A DNA stretch of 64,000 nucleotides from Agathobacter rectalis ATCC 33656 (lineage in GTDB: Bacteria; Bacillota; Clostridia; Lachnospirales; Lachnospiraceae). Made by a program: the position numbers and the translations under genes. A model generated the notes under the pieces. The model had not been told where the DNA came from and ran no database searches. It worked only from the letters and a program-made list of their open reading frames with translations. Of the stretch, positions 33,515-45,179 are shown piece after piece. Location: assembly GCF_000020605.1 (NCBI RefSeq), contig NC_012781.1, forward strand, positions 77,001 through 141,000, in the 5' to 3' direction. Position 1 is the first letter of the stretch. Each line of letters starts with the position of its first letter.

Positions 33515-35023
33515 ATGGAAACAAAAATTATAAAAATAGATCAGGACAATTTAGACCATAAGCTCATGCAGGAGGCAGGTGATTTGATTGCAGCCGGTGA
33601 GCTTGTAGCGTTTCCGACAGAGACAGTGTATGGGCTTGGCGGTGATGCTTTAGATCCGGAGGCATCAAAGAAGATATACAGTGCAAAGGGGCGTCCGTCG
33701 GACAATCCGCTTATCGTACACATATCAGATTTTTCGGATTTGGAGCGCATCGCAAAGACAGTGCCGGAGGATGCAAGGAAGCTTTCGGATGCTTTCTGGC
33801 CGGGACCTCTTACCATGATAGTGGAGAAGGGCGATGCAGTGCCTTATGCCACAACAGGCGGCATGGACACGGTAGCTGTGCGCATGCCGAATCATCCTAT
33901 AGCGCTAGATCTTATAAGAAGAAGCGGCTGCCTTATCGCGGCGCCAAGCGCCAATACATCCGGCAGACCTAGCCCTACAGAGGCTGCACATGTGGCTGAG
34001 GATCTAAGCGGCAAAATAGCCATGATTATAGACGGAGGACCGGTTGGCATAGGTATAGAGTCCACCATCATTGACCTGACAGAGGATACACCTATGGTGC
34101 TGCGTCCGGGCTATATTACACCACAGATGCTTTCAAAGGTATTAGGCAAAGAGGTTATCATAGATCCGGGAATCATAGCGGCAGATGACACGAGAAAGCC
34201 CAAGGCCCCAGGCATGAAGTACAAGCACTATGCGCCAAAGGCTGACATGGTTATCGTGGACGGTACCAGAAAGCATGTGATTGCAAAGATAAATGAGCTT
34301 GTGGCTTCGCACAGGGATGATGGCAAAAAGATAGCAGTCATCGCAACAGAGGAGACAAAGCAGTTTTACGATGCAGATGTTGTCCTGTCGATGGGAAGCA
34401 GGGCGGATGAGGATTCGATAGCGCATGAGCTTTACCGTATATTAAGGGACTGTGATGAGCTCGATGTGGATGTGATTTTCTCGGAGAGCTTCTCCACACC
34501 GCGTATAGGACAGGCCATCATGAACCGTATGCTAAAGGCGGCAGGCCATCAGGTGATAGACACACATGTGAAGTATGACAAAATCATTTTTGTCGCACAG
34601 ACCGGCACATGCAGGGAACAGATGGCAAAGGGCATCATGAACGACTTTGTACTCAAGGTGCCGATGGAGATTGAGGCGAGAGGACTTGTTGTCCAGTTTC
34701 CGGAGCCGGTCAATCAGAAGGCAGAGGCAGTGCTCATAAGCAATGGTATTTCCACGGAGGGCATGGTGTCAACGCAGCTTGAGGAATCGGATATCACGGA
34801 GAGTACTATGGTATTTACTATGGAGTCATCACAGCGCGAGCGCATTATAGAAAGCTTTGCCGATATCGACCCGGAGCAGGTCTTTGTGCTTTCGCAGTAT
34901 GTGGGCGATGAGCTTGAGATACTGGATCCTTACGGTGGCACACTTCAAAGCTACGGACTGTGCTATGAAAGCCTTAGGGCTACGCTTAAGAAGCTGGTAA
35001 AGCTCTTAAATGCAAATACATAA
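33515..35023 (+). CDS. L-threonylcarbamoyladenylate synthase (Sua5/TsaC) fused to a degenerate LMW protein phosphatase domain
   Basis: 502 residues. The YrdC-like catalytic domain (about 15-210) shows FPTETVYGLGGDA, SAKGRPSDNPLI, APSANTSGRPSPTEA and IIDGG. The Sua5 linker and C-terminal domain (about 225-345) has PGMKYKHYAP. Together they make threonylcarbamoyl-AMP for tRNA t6A37. Residues about 355-500 have the fold of low-molecular-weight tyrosine phosphatases with the start IIFVAQTGTCREQMA and DPYGG (Asp471). In active enzymes the loop is C(X)5R. Here position 361 is Ala while Arg367 is kept, so the nucleophile is missing and the domain is probably non-catalytic. In Bacilli the same two functions lie in adjacent genes (ywlC, ywlE). 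It is followed by upp after 47 bp. Confidence 0.9.
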   Translation: METKIIKIDQDNLDHKLMQEAGDLIAAGELVAFPTETVYGLGGDALDPEASKKIYSAKGRPSDNPLIVHISDFSDLERIAKTVPEDARKLSDAFWPGPLTMIVEKGDAVPYATTGGMDTVAVRMPNHPIALDLIRRSGCLIAAPSANTSGRPSPTEAAHVAEDLSGKIAMIIDGGPVGIGIESTIIDLTEDTPMVLRPGYITPQMLSKVLGKEVIIDPGIIAADDTRKPKAPGMKYKHYAPKADMVIVDGTRKHVIAKINELVASHRDDGKKIAVIATEETKQFYDADVVLSMGSRADEDSIAHELYRILRDCDELDVDVIFSESFSTPRIGQAIMNRMLKAAGHQVIDTHVKYDKIIFVAQTGTCREQMAKGIMNDFVLKVPMEIEARGLVVQFPEPVNQKAEAVLISNGISTEGMVSTQLEESDITESTMVFTMESSQRERIIESFADIDPEQVFVLSQYVGDELEILDPYGGTLQSYGLCYESLRATLKKLVKLLNANT

Positions 35024-35070
35024 AAGACAAACAAATATAACACAATATAAGACAAAGGAGAACAAATATT

Positions 35071-35700
35071 ATGGGTAAGGTAGTAGTTATGGATCATCCG
35101 CTTATTCAGCACAAGATTGGAATTATGAGAAGAACCGACACAGGTTCAAAGGATTTCAGAACACTCGTCAGCGAGGTTGCGATGCTTGAGTGCTACGAGG
35201 CAACAAGAGATCTGGAGCTTACAGATGTGGAGATTGAGACTCCTATCTGTAAGGCCACTGTAAAGGAATTAAAGGGCAAAAAGCTTGCAGTTGTTCCTAT
35301 CTTAAGAGCCGGACTTGGTATGGTGGAGGGCATGCTTGAGCTCATCCCTGCCGCAAAGGTTGGACACATCGGCATGTATCGTGACCCGGAGACAGCAGAG
35401 CCTATCGAGTACTATTGCAAGCTTCCGGCAGACTGCGCAAATAGAGAGGTATTTGTGGTAGATCCGATGCTCGCAACAGGTGGTTCAGCAGTTGCAGCGC
35501 TTGATATGCTCAAAAAGCGCGGTGTGAAAAACATCCACTTTATGTGCATAATTGCAGCTCCTGAGGGAGTAAAGAGACTCACAGAGGCACATCCTGATGT
35601 GGATGTATATATAGGAGCGCTCGATGATCATCTCAATGAGCACAAATATATTGTGCCGGGACTCGGAGATGCAGGAGACAGAATTTTCGGAACCAAGTAA
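35071..35700 (+). CDS. upp: Uracil phosphoribosyltransferase
   Basis: 209 residues, full length. The PRPP-binding loop is [18 protein letters not shown] and the uracil-binding C-terminus is [35 protein letters not shown] and [10 protein letters not shown] are conserved Upp blocks. It converts uracil and PRPP to UMP for pyrimidine salvage. AAAGGAG precedes the ATG. The position between the Sua5 gene, dCMP deaminase and the atp operon is common in Lachnospiraceae and Bacilli. Confidence 0.97.
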   Translation: MGKVVVMDHPLIQHKIGIMRRTDTGSKDFRTLVSEVAMLECYEATRDLELTDVEIETPICKATVKELKGKKLAVVPILRAGLGMVEGMLELIPAAKVGHIGMYRDPETAEPIEYYCKLPADCANREVFVVDPMLATGGSAVAALDMLKKRGVKNIHFMCIIAAPEGVKRLTEAHPDVDVYIGALDDHLNEHKYIVPGLGDAGDRIFGTK

Positions 35701-35805
35701 TAATAATGATGATAATAGCTGCAGGTTGCCCTGAGGTGTAAACAGTGATATAAAACTGTAAAGTAACAGACAGTGTGATAGACCATATTGAATGGAGGTG
35801 TATAT

Positions 35806-36291
35806 ATGGGAGCTTCGGAAAAGAGAAAGGATTATATCTCATGGGATGAGTATTTTATGGGCATAGCGATGCTTTCAGGCATGCGCTCGAAGGATCCGAA
35901 TACCCAGGTGGGGGCGTGCATAGTGGACCCGGAGCACAAGATACTCTCCATGGGCTATAACGGCTTTCCTCTTGGCTGCTCAGATGATGAGTTCACCTGG
36001 GCCAGAGAGGGAGAGGATAACAAGTATTTCTATTCTACACACAGCGAGCTCAATGCCATCTTAAACTACAGGGGCGGAAGCCTTGAGGGAGCGACCATAT
36101 ATGTCACATTGTTTCCGTGCAATGAGTGCGCTAAGGCAATCATACAGTCCGGCATCAGGGAAGTAGTCTACGACTGTGACAAATACGAGGGCACGGCCAG
36201 CGTGACAGCTTCAAAGAGGATGCTTAGGGCAGCGGGGGTTACAATTCGCAGGTATGAGCACACTGACCGTGAGGTGACGCTTGTGCTGTAA
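35806..36291 (+). CDS. dCMP deaminase
   Basis: The start is placed at the ATG at 35806 with TGGAGGTG upstream, rather than an in-frame ATG at 35788 that precedes the site. The 161-residue zinc deaminase has the catalytic HSELNAIL (His ligand and proton-shuttle Glu) and the PCNECAKAII motif with two zinc Cys. DPNTQVGACIVDPEHKILSMGYNG is the usual N-terminal block. It makes dUMP for thymidylate synthesis (ComEB/Dcd-like family). It ends 133 bp before atpZ. Confidence 0.93.
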   Translation: MGASEKRKDYISWDEYFMGIAMLSGMRSKDPNTQVGACIVDPEHKILSMGYNGFPLGCSDDEFTWAREGEDNKYFYSTHSELNAILNYRGGSLEGATIYVTLFPCNECAKAIIQSGIREVVYDCDKYEGTASVTASKRMLRAAGVTIRRYEHTDREVTLVL

Positions 36292-36323
36292 TCGCCGAAA
36301 AAGTGATAATACTGCAATTGTTG

Positions 36324-36415
36324 TGTCAAATTGACGTGATTTGACATGAAACACATTTATTTTTTATGCATTTTACACATAAAAATGTAGACAAAAGCAA
36401 TAAAAATGATATAAT
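36324..36415 (+). promoter_or_regulatory. Promoter region of the ATP synthase operon
   Basis: TAGACA (36388-36393), a 16-bp spacer and TATAAT (36410-36415) predict a transcript starting about 36421, only a few bases before the atpZ ATG at 36425. A perfect dyad TGTCAAAT (36324-36331) / ATTTGACA (36339-36346) lies upstream and includes a possible second -35 (TTGACG). If the downstream promoter is used the mRNA is almost leaderless. Confidence 0.55.
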
Positions 36416-36424
36416 AATTTGTAT

Positions 36425-36751
36425 ATGAAAAGAGATAATAAGAAAGAGGTAATGAATGCACTTATCATGGTTTTCCAGTTTGGAATCAACATGATTGTGC
36501 CGATATTTCTCTGCACACTGGCCGGTGTGTGGATTGGGAAAAAGACCGGAGCGGACTGGGTAACTGTTCCATTGTTTTTCCTTGGAGCATTTGCGGGGGC
36601 AAACAATATATACCGCATGGTTCAAAAATTCCTGAAGCCGGAGGATGATGGCAGAGCCGTCAGACAGACACCGGGCAGGCAGAGTACTACGGAAACAGAG
36701 ATATCAGACAGTATTAGCAGGGTAGAGAAGGATGTTAAAAAGAATAAATGA
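36425..36751 (+). CDS. atpZ: AtpZ/AtpI-family protein
   Basis: The ATG at 36425 is preferred; a TTG two codons earlier is in frame. The 108-residue product has two membrane helices (about 15-35 and 45-68: MVFQFGINMIVPIFLCTLAG and DWVTVPLFFLGAFAGANNIY) and a polar acidic C-terminus. AtpZ proteins open many Firmicutes atp operons and are thought to help insert the c-ring or bind Mg/Ca ions. No convincing Shine-Dalgarno is visible. Its end overlaps the next gene by 20 bases. Confidence 0.82.
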   Translation: MKRDNKKEVMNALIMVFQFGINMIVPIFLCTLAGVWIGKKTGADWVTVPLFFLGAFAGANNIYRMVQKFLKPEDDGRAVRQTPGRQSTTETEISDSISRVEKDVKKNK

Positions 36752-37163
36752 CGCATTGCCGGGACTTGTATTTGGGATAGTTTTTTACGGGATTGTTGTG
36801 CAGCTTATTGGGGTATGGTTTGTCACAGACAAAATTTCATATTCTATCGGCTTATGGTATGGGATAGCGATAGCTGTTGGTATAGCTGTCAATATCGCCA
36901 CAGTCATATATGACGCGACCGCCATATATGGACAAAAGGATGCCAATCGCAGGATCGTAGCAAAATCACTTTTAAGGTATATTGTTGTTGCGGTCCTGTT
37001 ATTTATATTGGGACTATTTGATTTTGGAAATCTGATAATGGCCTTTGTCGGTATGCTGGGACTCAAGATTTCAGCGTATTTACAGCCTTTATTTATGAAG
37101 GTGACAGACAGATTTTCCGGGAGAAGTGATGCATCTTCCGCCGGCGAAATGGAGACAGAGTAG
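36732..37163 (+). CDS. atpI: ATP synthase subunit I (AtpI-like)
   Basis: 143 residues with four membrane helices (for example LVFGIVFYGIVVQLIGVWFV and LLRYIVVAVLLFILGLFDFG) and a charged C-terminal tail. The position between atpZ and atpB is that of atpI, a chaperone for c-ring assembly. The start overlaps atpZ, so the genes are coupled in translation. Sequence conservation in this family is low; the call rests on position, size and topology. Confidence 0.78.
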   Translation: MLKRINDALPGLVFGIVFYGIVVQLIGVWFVTDKISYSIGLWYGIAIAVGIAVNIATVIYDATAIYGQKDANRRIVAKSLLRYIVVAVLLFILGLFDFGNLIMAFVGMLGLKISAYLQPLFMKVTDRFSGRSDASSAGEMETE

Positions 37164-37202
37164 CAAAACAGCAGGTAAACTTAATAAGGAGGAGGTGATA
37201 AT

Positions 37203-37940
37203 GTGAATCAGGCGATTTTACTGGAAAGTAACGCAGACAATATCGACTTTATGATCCATGGTATTTTTTCGATAAAGGTATTCGGTCAGGAGGTCTGGAT
37301 TACCACATCGCATGCCTGTATCCTCATAGTGATGGCCATTATGGTCATATTCGCTATAGTGGCAAACAGGAAGCTTAAAAAAGCAAAGGAAGTACCGGAC
37401 GGCTTTCAGAATATCATCGAGCTTATCGTAGAGATGCTCGACAAGATGGTTGAGGGAACCATGGGTAAGTGGGCTCCGAGGTTTGTAAACTACATCAGTA
37501 CGATTTTTATATTTATACTGATGAGTAATATCTCAGGCTTGTTTGGCTTAAGACCACCGACAGCCGACTACGGAACCACACTGGCGCTTGCACTTATTAC
37601 ATTTTTCATGATCAGATTCAATAAGGCTAAGCATCAAAGCGCAAAGGATATCTGGACCGGTATGTGTTCACCACTGCCGCCGTGGCTGCCTATATGGGCG
37701 CCAATCAACATTATCAGTGAGATTGCAATTCCTATCTCATTATCATTGCGTTTGTTCGCCAATGTGTTGTCAGGAACTGTTATCATGGCGCTGGTATATG
37801 GTCTGCTAAGGTTTATAGCCATAGCGTGGCCGTCAGTACTGCATGTATACTTTGATTTGTTCTCAGGAGCAATTCAGACATATGTATTCTGTATGCTGAC
37901 AATGACATACGTTACACAGGCATGTGAGACGGATGAGTAA
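37203..37940 (+). CDS. atpB: F1Fo ATP synthase subunit a
   Basis: The start is a GTG after AAGGAGGAGG. The 245-residue membrane protein has five or six helices. The essential Arg lies in ISLSLRLFANVLSG and the last helix in SGAIQTYVFCMLTMTYV. The aqueous half-channels it forms carry the coupling ion past the c-ring. It lies in an unbroken operon with atpE 33 bp downstream. Confidence 0.95.
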   Translation: MNQAILLESNADNIDFMIHGIFSIKVFGQEVWITTSHACILIVMAIMVIFAIVANRKLKKAKEVPDGFQNIIELIVEMLDKMVEGTMGKWAPRFVNYISTIFIFILMSNISGLFGLRPPTADYGTTLALALITFFMIRFNKAKHQSAKDIWTGMCSPLPPWLPIWAPINIISEIAIPISLSLRLFANVLSGTVIMALVYGLLRFIAIAWPSVLHVYFDLFSGAIQTYVFCMLTMTYVTQACETDE

Positions 37941-37961
37941 AACTATAAGATGTATTTTTAG

Positions 37962-38228
<267 letters not shown>

Positions 38229-38293
38229 TATATTACGGTTTGCCGCAGAGGATTACCGTGCGGCGATACAGCCAACGGAAAGGAGAGTAAAAG

Positions 38294-38811
38294 TTGTTAG
38301 CACAGGGATATACATTTTTGTTTAATCTGGATGCGCAGTTGCTCTTTGATACAGTACTTTTGGCAGTTGCAGTATTTTTCCTTTTCATGCTGATGTCGTA
38401 TCTGCTTTTCAACCCTGCAAGGAAGATGTTAAAGGACAGGCAGGACAGGATAGAAAGCGATATAAACACAGCTATTGCTGACAAGGAAAGTGCCGCAGCA
38501 CTAAAGGCAGAGTACGAGGGAAAGCTTAAGGATATTGATAAAGAGGCCGAGGCTATTCTCACAGATGCGAGACAGAAGGCGCTTAAAAACCAGAACAAGA
38601 TTGTGGATGATGCAAAGGAAGAGGCTTCTCGCATCATAAAGAGAGCCAGAGAAGAGGCAGAGCTTGAGAAGAAGCATGCCATGGATGATATGAAGCAGGA
38701 GATGATACAGATAGCATCGCTTATGGCACAAAAGGCTGTCGCAGCTTCGATCACCACAGACATTCAGGATACACTCGTTGAAGAGACACTTAAGGAAATG
38801 GGAGAATCAAC

Positions 38812-38824
<13 letters not shown>
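38294..38824 (+). CDS. atpF: F1Fo ATP synthase subunit b
   Basis: The start is a TTG at 38294, eight bases after AAAGGAG. The 176-residue product has one N-terminal membrane helix (TVLLAVAVFFLFMLMSYLLF), then a long right-handed coiled coil rich in Lys, Glu and Ala (about 40-150) that forms the peripheral stalk. Its 3' end overlaps atpH by 13 bases. Confidence 0.93.
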
Positions 38825-40880
<2,056 letters not shown>

Positions 40881-40913
40881 ACGGTTGGATATTAGTAGAA
40901 GGCAGGTGGTAAA

Positions 40914-41774
40914 ATGGCTTCGATGCGAGACATAAAGCGCAGAAAAAGCAGTATTACAAGTACTCAGCAGATCACAAAGGCCATGAAGCTCGTTTCTACC
41001 GTCAAGCTGCAAAAGGCGAGAGCACATGCGGAGGCAACAGATCCGTATTTCAACTATATGTACAGGACAGTAAGCTCGATGCTTGCAAAGAGCGGCAATC
41101 TGGAGCACCCATACTTAAAGGCCGGTGATTCGCCAAGGAAGGCGGTAGTTGTTTTGACATCAAACCGCGGACTGGCAGGCGGATACAACGGCAATATAGT
41201 AAAGCTCATCACACACGGAGACTTCAAAAAAGAAGAACTTGACATATACGCTGTGGGAGCAAAGGGTGAGGAGCTGCTTACGTCAAAGGGCTATCATATA
41301 GTAGAGAGTGCATCGGAGATGATGGAGGACCCGACCTACGAGGATGCGGCAGCACTTTGCAAAAGAGTGTTAAAGGCATTTACAGACGGTCAGGTGGGGG
41401 AGATTTATCTCGCATATACCCATTTCAAAAACACAGTTACACAGGAGGCGAAGCTCATAAAGCTTTTGCCGGTGGAGCTGGATGAGAGCGGGGCAGATGA
41501 GAAAGAGGACTCCAATATTCTCATGAATTTTGAACCGAATCCGGAGGAGGCTTTGGAGCTTATTATACCAAAATATGTGACAAGCCTGTTTTACGGAGCA
41601 CTGGTGGAGTCATTTGCCAGTGAAAACGGAGCCAGAATGCAGGCGATGGATTCTGCTACGAGCAATGCAGAGGATATGATCAGTGATCTGACATTGAAAT
41701 ATAACAGAGCGCGTCAGGGCTCAATCACGCAGGAGCTTACTGAGATAATTGCAGGAGCTAATGCGATAGAGTGA
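40914..41774 (+). CDS. atpG: F1Fo ATP synthase subunit gamma
   Basis: 286 residues. The N-terminal helix (SMRDIKRRKSSITSTQQITK) and the C-terminal helix (MDSATSNAEDMISDLTLKYN, RARQGSITQELTEI) form the rotor shaft, with LTSNRGLAGGYN in the Rossmann-like middle. A 99-bp gap follows before atpD, longer than other gaps in the operon and without a clear terminator. Confidence 0.97.
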   Translation: MASMRDIKRRKSSITSTQQITKAMKLVSTVKLQKARAHAEATDPYFNYMYRTVSSMLAKSGNLEHPYLKAGDSPRKAVVVLTSNRGLAGGYNGNIVKLITHGDFKKEELDIYAVGAKGEELLTSKGYHIVESASEMMEDPTYEDAAALCKRVLKAFTDGQVGEIYLAYTHFKNTVTQEAKLIKLLPVELDESGADEKEDSNILMNFEPNPEEALELIIPKYVTSLFYGALVESFASENGARMQAMDSATSNAEDMISDLTLKYNRARQGSITQELTEIIAGANAIE

Positions 41775-41873
41775 TACATGCATATCCGGTCATGGGAAGG
41801 CAGGCATGTGTGTCTGTGAATGGCCAAAAAGGCGAGTGTATCATATGAATTAAAAAAGAAGGAGAAACTATAA

Positions 41874-43265
<1,392 letters not shown>

Positions 43266-43279
43266 TGTGAGGTGATTTC

Positions 43280-43687
43280 ATGGCAGATAACATTTTTGAC
43301 ATAGAAATAATCACACCGGACAGGGTGTTCTACAAGGGAGAGACAGATTTCCTCGAGTTCAATACCCAAAACGGAGAGATTGGTGTATACAAAAACCATA
43401 TACCGCTCACGACAGTGCTTGCACCGGGAATCGTGACTATCCATAATGGCGATGAGGAGAAAATAGCCGCAATCCATTCAGGCTTTGCGGAAATACTTGG
43501 AGACAAGGTCACATTTCTCGCAGAGCTTGCAGAGTGGCCTGATGAGATAGACATAGACCGCGCACAGGCCGCAAAGGAGCGGGCAGAGCAGCGCCTTTCT
43601 AATCACACAGCAGAGATTGATGTGAAGAGAGCGGAGTTTGCACTCAGGAAGGCACTTATCAGAATAGATGTGGCACATCATATGTAA
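43280..43687 (+). CDS. atpC: F1Fo ATP synthase subunit epsilon
   Basis: 135 residues, with the N-terminal ten-stranded sandwich (IEIITPDRVFYKGETDFLEF, GVYKNHIPLTTVLAPG) and the C-terminal two-helix hairpin (EIDIDRAQAAKERAEQRLSN). It links rotor to F1 and regulates ATPase activity. It is the last gene of the operon and is followed by a terminator at 43694. A damaged second copy of this gene lies 3.7 kb downstream. Confidence 0.97.
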   Translation: MADNIFDIEIITPDRVFYKGETDFLEFNTQNGEIGVYKNHIPLTTVLAPGIVTIHNGDEEKIAAIHSGFAEILGDKVTFLAELAEWPDEIDIDRAQAAKERAEQRLSNHTAEIDVKRAEFALRKALIRIDVAHHM

Positions 43688-43693
43688 TTATAA

Positions 43694-43733
43694 AATCCCG
43701 GAATCTGCAGGTAAGCGGATATCCGGGATTTTT
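43694..43733 (+). terminator. Terminator of the ATP synthase operon
   Basis: AATCCCGGA pairs with TCCGGGATT, followed by TTTAATAA. The same hairpin with two substitutions is found after the broken atpC copy at 47200-47240. Confidence 0.9.
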
Positions 43734-43796
43734 AATAATAAGTATCATTGTGGTATAATAGAGACATGATAGCAACTCCCAAGTTTGCTACTTCTG

Positions 43797-44360
43797 TTAC
43801 CCTCCTAGATTTCGTTCTAATTTTTCTCTGCTCCATTGATAACTTACTTTTTTTAACAATCCATCGTTTTCTACTACTACCTTTGCAATCACCTCCCCCT
43901 TTTCATATATGTAATAAATACCTTTCGTTTCAGATACCACGTCAATTTCACTGAGCTGATATCTTTTGTATATAGAATTATTTTCTTGAACAATTTGTTT
44001 AATTAAATCATCTAAATTATCTTCATTTTTTCTGATATAGTATACAAGAGTGAAATCACCTTCGTGTTTATAATCATGCTCGTCATATATGGACGCCGCC
44101 TCAAAATAATCATATTCGCCAAAATTCAATCCATAATAATCCAAAACTCTATCAAATGTATTATTTACTCCTGATGCCGAACCCATCATAAGACAAAACA
44201 AACCAAAAAATGATGTCCAAAAAACATATATAAGACAATATATTTTTTTGCTCTTTATATTTTCCCTATCACGATGTCTTCCATAACAAATCACATTCGT
44301 GATTTGCTTGGGGAAAAATAGCGTGATAAAAATTGAAAATATTGCATATAATAATCCCAT
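43797..44360 (-). CDS. Hypothetical membrane protein
   Basis: The start is set at 44360, because GGGAGA lies eight bases before that ATG. A start at 44375 would contain the site. The 187-residue product begins with two hydrophobic segments (GLLYAIFSIFITLFFPKQIT and CLIYVFWTSFFGLFCLMMGS). A soluble acidic, tyrosine-rich domain follows (about 70-187). No family is recognised. It is AT-rich and on the opposite strand to its neighbours, in line with an acquired gene at the edge of the duplicated region. Confidence 0.55.
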   Translation of the reverse strand: MGLLYAIFSIFITLFFPKQITNVICYGRHRDRENIKSKKIYCLIYVFWTSFFGLFCLMMGSASGVNNTFDRVLDYYGLNFGEYDYFEAASIYDEHDYKHEGDFTLVYYIRKNEDNLDDLIKQIVQENNSIYKRYQLSEIDVVSETKGIYYIYEKGEVIAKVVVENDGLLKKVSYQWSREKLERNLGG

Positions 44361-44375
44361 AATAGTTTCTCCCAT

Positions 44376-44782
44376 TTCTTATTATGCCGTAGCCCACTAT
44401 AATACGTCGCAAACTATGTTGTAGATGTCCTTACAAGAAAGACTTCTATAAAGCACTAGAAAATTTGAAAAATCCAAAGGTGCAATTGTAATCACGGCTA
44501 TTAACACATTGAAAGTTCCAAATGGACCCAACGAATTTCATAGGGTATTTTTTTCCATTTTGATGAATAGCCGTTTTTGAAGAACTCAATATTGTGTATT
44601 CTTGGCATTTATATATTTGGGTGAATCATTCAATTTTAATGATATCATATCTTTTCGAATTTACCACTTTATATATATCTGTAAACTTTATTTATCATAA
44701 TATTAAGACAACTATATCATTTATATCATGCCTTGTCAATTTTTATCAAAATCCACTCATACAAAAGAAAAATTTGTATATC
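44376..44782. other. AT-rich interval without a recognisable gene
   Basis: About 400 bp of strongly AT-rich sequence. The open frame that reads through it into the response-regulator remnant (44594 onward) is hydrophobic and compositionally unlike a protein domain, and it has no ribosome-binding site. No hairpin, repeat or promoter of note was found. Confidence 0.5.
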
Positions 44783-45076
44783 ATGCACAATAATATTGTT
44801 CTTAAATATGATAAGAAGCGTGTGTGGCATGGCGAAGAAGAAGTGCATCTCACATCACGCGAATGGAAAATATTAGAACTTTTGGCGAAAAATCAGGGAA
44901 AGATTGTAACAAAAGAAGTTATTTTAGAACAGGTATGGGATATTGATGAGAATTTTGTGGATACACATGCGGTTACGGTTGTGATAAACAGATTAAGGAA
45001 AAAGATAGAGAACAATATGACAGAGCCTGTATACATAAGGAATGTGTTTGGAGTAGGATATACTTTTGGAGAATAG
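44783..45076 (+). pseudogene. Response-regulator DNA-binding domain remnant (receiver missing)
   Basis: From the ATG at 44783 the 97 residues form a complete OmpR/PhoB winged helix: VWHGEEEVHLTSREWKILEL, LAKNQGKIVTKEVILEQVWD, TVVINRLRKKIE, VFGVGYTFGE. The receiver domain that should precede it is gone and is replaced by AT-rich sequence, and no kinase gene follows. There is no Shine-Dalgarno at the ATG. It is probably the 3' end of a deleted two-component regulator. A free-standing winged helix is possible but less likely. Confidence 0.65.
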
Positions 45077-45099
45077 GGTTGGTTTAAAAATAACCTTAT

Positions 45100-45166
45100 T
45101 ATCATGCGCATATTCTATGGAAAATTCCGCTAAAATATGCTTTAATAGAAGATATATAGCAGTAAA
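45100..45166 (+). repeat. Leader repeat, left copy (67 bp)
   Basis: This sequence matches 58201-58266 with one substitution and one 1-bp indel. It lies directly upstream of the AAA-ATPase gene here and upstream of gene X there. Both copies contain AAAATTCCGCT and end at AGCAGTAAA. It is a boundary scar of the duplication described for this region. Confidence 0.9.
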
Positions 45167-45179
45167 GGAGATGAACGCA

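Noticed and set aside
43748..43954. 68-codon plus-strand ORF after a TGGTATAAT box
   Set aside because: It is antisense to the hypothetical membrane gene and has no Shine-Dalgarno.
44594..44782. N-terminal extension of the response-regulator remnant
   Set aside because: Hydrophobic AT-driven composition, no ribosome-binding site and no similarity to a receiver domain.
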